A stretch of 64,000 bases of DNA, taken from NCBI RefSeq assembly GCF_039652615.1, contig NZ_JBDJAC010000002.1, positions 372,001 to 436,000 of the forward strand, read 5' to 3'. Source of the DNA: Fulvimarina sp039652615. GTDB taxonomy: Bacteria; Pseudomonadota; Alphaproteobacteria; Rhizobiales; Rhizobiaceae. Under the pieces are notes generated by a model. The model worked only from the letters and a program-made list of their open reading frames with translations. It was not told the DNA's origin and ran no database searches. Positions 62,808 through 64,000 of the stretch are shown in pieces (within the stretch, counting starts at the first letter, position 1; each line of letters starts with the position of its first letter). A program made the position numbers and the translations under genes.

Positions 62808-64000
62808 GGGCTGTCTCGCTGTCCTCGCCGCCCACGCTCGTCCGCTTGCGAGCGATTTCGGCAAGCTCGACGCGCGCCGAGTTGCTTTTGGGCGTCCAGA
62901 GGCCTCGCTCGATCGCCTCTCCAAGCCGGTCCGCCATCTCTTCGAAGGCGTTTCGGTTGTTCTCCTCCATGAAGACCCTCACGTGCGGATCGAGCACGAA
63001 GGCGCGATAGACGGCCTCGAAATGATGATCCTTCACAGCGCCCGTGGTCGCCGCGAAGGCGAACATATAGTCGACCGTCGCCGTGATTTCGAAAGCGCCC
63101 TTGTAGCCGTGTCGCATGACGCCGGCGATCCACTTCGGATTGACGACGCGGGCGCGGACGACCCGCCCGATCTCCTCGTCGAGCGCCCGGATGACAGGCC
63201 GCTCGGGCCGCGAATGATCGTTGTGATAGATCGCGGGCCGAGAACCGGACAGGTGCTCGGCGGCGGCGGTCATGCCGCCCTCGAACTGATAATAATCGTC
63301 GGAATCGAGAAGATCATGCTCGCGGTTGTCCTGATTCTGGACGACAGCGTCGATCCCGGCGAGCCGCTTTTCGAAGCCCTGACGCTCAGGCGTCCCCTCG
63401 GCACCGCGACCATAGGCATATCCGCCCCATTGAAGATAGCTTTCGGCGAGATCGGCGGCGGAGTCCCAACCCTTTTCGTCGATCAGTGCCTGAAGCCCTG
63501 CACCATAGGCGCCCGGTTTGGAGCCATAGACCCGGAAGCCAGCGCGCTTCGCGGCCTCCTCCTCGCTCGCCCCCGAAGCGATCAGGTCTTTCGTCTCCGC
63601 CGAGATCCGCGCCGCGATGGGATTGTCCTCCCCATCCTCGTCGAGCGCGGCCACAGCCCGCACCGCGCGATCGAAAAGCATGATCTGGTCCGGAAAGGCA
63701 TCACGAAAAAAGCCGGAAATGCGGAGCGTCACGTCGACGCGCGGGCGGCCGAGCTCGGCCAGCGTCAGAACGCGGAAGCCGGTGACCCGGCGCGAGGCGC
63801 GGTCCCATTCCGGCGTAACGCCGATCAGCGCCAAGCCTTGCGCGATGTCGTCGCCGCCCGTTCGCATGTTCGAGGTCCCCCAGGCTGTCAGACCGATGCT
63901 TTGAGGAGCCTCGCCATGATCCTGCATATGCCGCGTAACAAGCAGTTCGGCTGATTTTCGTCCGAGCTCGAAGGCGGTTTCCGTGGGCACGGCCCGCGTA
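62800..64000 (-). CDS. cobN: cobaltochelatase subunit CobN, C-terminal part (partial)
   Basis: The frame is open through the right edge of the window, so the 5' part of the gene is missing. About 400 C-terminal residues are seen. HGEAPQSIGLTAWGTSNMRT and GVTPEWDRASRRVTGF are hallmarks of CobN/BchH-type chelatase large subunits. WIAGVMRHGYKGAFEITATV is near the end. CobN with CobS/CobT inserts cobalt into hydrogenobyrinate diamide in aerobic B12 synthesis. The GTG at 63990 is internal and not a start. Confidence 0.93.
   Translation of the reverse strand, partial: TRAVPTETAFELGRKSAELLVTRHMQDHGEAPQSIGLTAWGTSNMRTGGDDIAQGLALIGVTPEWDRASRRVTGFRVLTLAELGRPRVDVTLRISGFFRDAFPDQIMLFDRAVRAVAALDEDGEDNPIAARISAETKDLIASGASEEEAAKRAGFRVYGSKPGAYGAGLQALIDEKGWDSAADLAESYLQWGGYAYGRGAEGTPERQGFEKRLAGIDAVVQNQDNREHDLLDSDDYYQFEGGMTAAAEHLSGSRPAIYHNDHSRPERPVIRALDEEIGRVVRARVVNPKWIAGVMRHGYKGAFEITATVDYMFAFAATTGAVKDHHFEAVYRAFVLDPHVRVFMEENNRNAFEEMADRLGEAIERGLWTPKSNSARVELAEIARKRTSVGGEDSETAHA

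Noticed and set aside
1..64000. CRISPR arrays, rRNA or tRNA genes, prophage
   Set aside because: No regularly spaced direct repeats, no rRNA sequence, no foldable tRNA and no phage structural genes were seen.

Overview
The window reads as chromosomal DNA of a GC-rich alphaproteobacterium of the order Hyphomicrobiales (Rhizobiales) that grows on one-carbon compounds. Methylotrophy is shown by serine-cycle genes (mclA, mtkA, mtkB, hprA, gckA) and a large tetrahydromethanopterin (H4MPT) formaldehyde-oxidation cluster (fhcCDAB, mtdB, mch, fae plus cofactor-biosynthesis genes). The order is indicated by Rem/FtcR, FlbT/FlaF, ChpT, an EipA-like protein, Irr and the irr / fabA-fabB-fabI neighbourhood. 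I do not assign a genus.

Layout. 0.1-6.7 kb: a LuxR-type regulator with a degenerate receiver, then mclA-mtkA-mtkB-hprA-gckA on the plus strand. 6.7-17 kb: a soluble chemoreceptor and a minus-strand flagellar block (flgK, flgL, flaF, flbT, flgD, fliQ; fliL-fliP) headed by two tandem rem genes encoding identical proteins. A perfect CtrA-type box precedes fliL. flgE, flhA and fliR are absent from the places where many relatives carry them. 17-21.3 kb: YbgC-type thioesterase, a DUF1003 gene remnant, a radical-SAM DNA-repair-type protein, a small conserved protein and an HD-GYP phosphodiesterase. 21.4-37.6 kb: the C1 island. fhcC, fhcD, fhcA, fhcB and a pterin dehydratase run leftward; mptG, mtdB, an ATP-grasp gene and mch run rightward. 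A response regulator/HWE kinase pair is embedded next, followed by a RimK-like ligase, a CitG-like protein, fae, a HisA-like protein and an MfnF-like protein. 37.6-41.1 kb: a small foreign islet with a DUF262/DUF1524 (GmrSD-like) gene and a dead IS5-type element abutting an IS3 orfA fragment. 42-50 kb: a beta-hydroxyacid dehydrogenase, ChpT with a pseudo-receiver gene, EipA-like protein, a coiled-coil membrane protein, a second D-2-hydroxyacid dehydrogenase, an SH3 protein and Irr. 50.8-53.6 kb: fabA-fabB-fabI. 53.6-64 kb: ornithine cyclodeaminase family gene, ureA, ureD, AsmA-family protein, DUF1491 protein, peptidoglycan-binding protein, a sensor kinase, a metallo-beta-lactamase-fold hydrolase and the 3' end of cobN.

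How the genes work together. Fae condenses formaldehyde with H4MPT, MtdB and Mch oxidise it to formyl-H4MPT, and the Fhc complex releases formate. MptG, the pterin dehydratase, both ATP-grasp proteins, the CitG-like, HisA-like and MfnF-like proteins probably build H4MPT and methylofuran. HprA and GckA turn hydroxypyruvate into phosphoglycerate. MtkAB and MclA split malate, through malyl-CoA, into glyoxylate and acetyl-CoA. The other serine-cycle genes (sga, glyA, ppc, mtdA, fchA) and methanol dehydrogenase are not in the window.

Most notable: pseudo-receivers next to the serine-cycle operon and next to chpT; the rem pair with signs of gene conversion and a covarying terminator; a dispersed palindromic repeat; an embedded HWE kinase pair in the C1 island; uncharacterised cofactor enzymes; and a defence-type islet.
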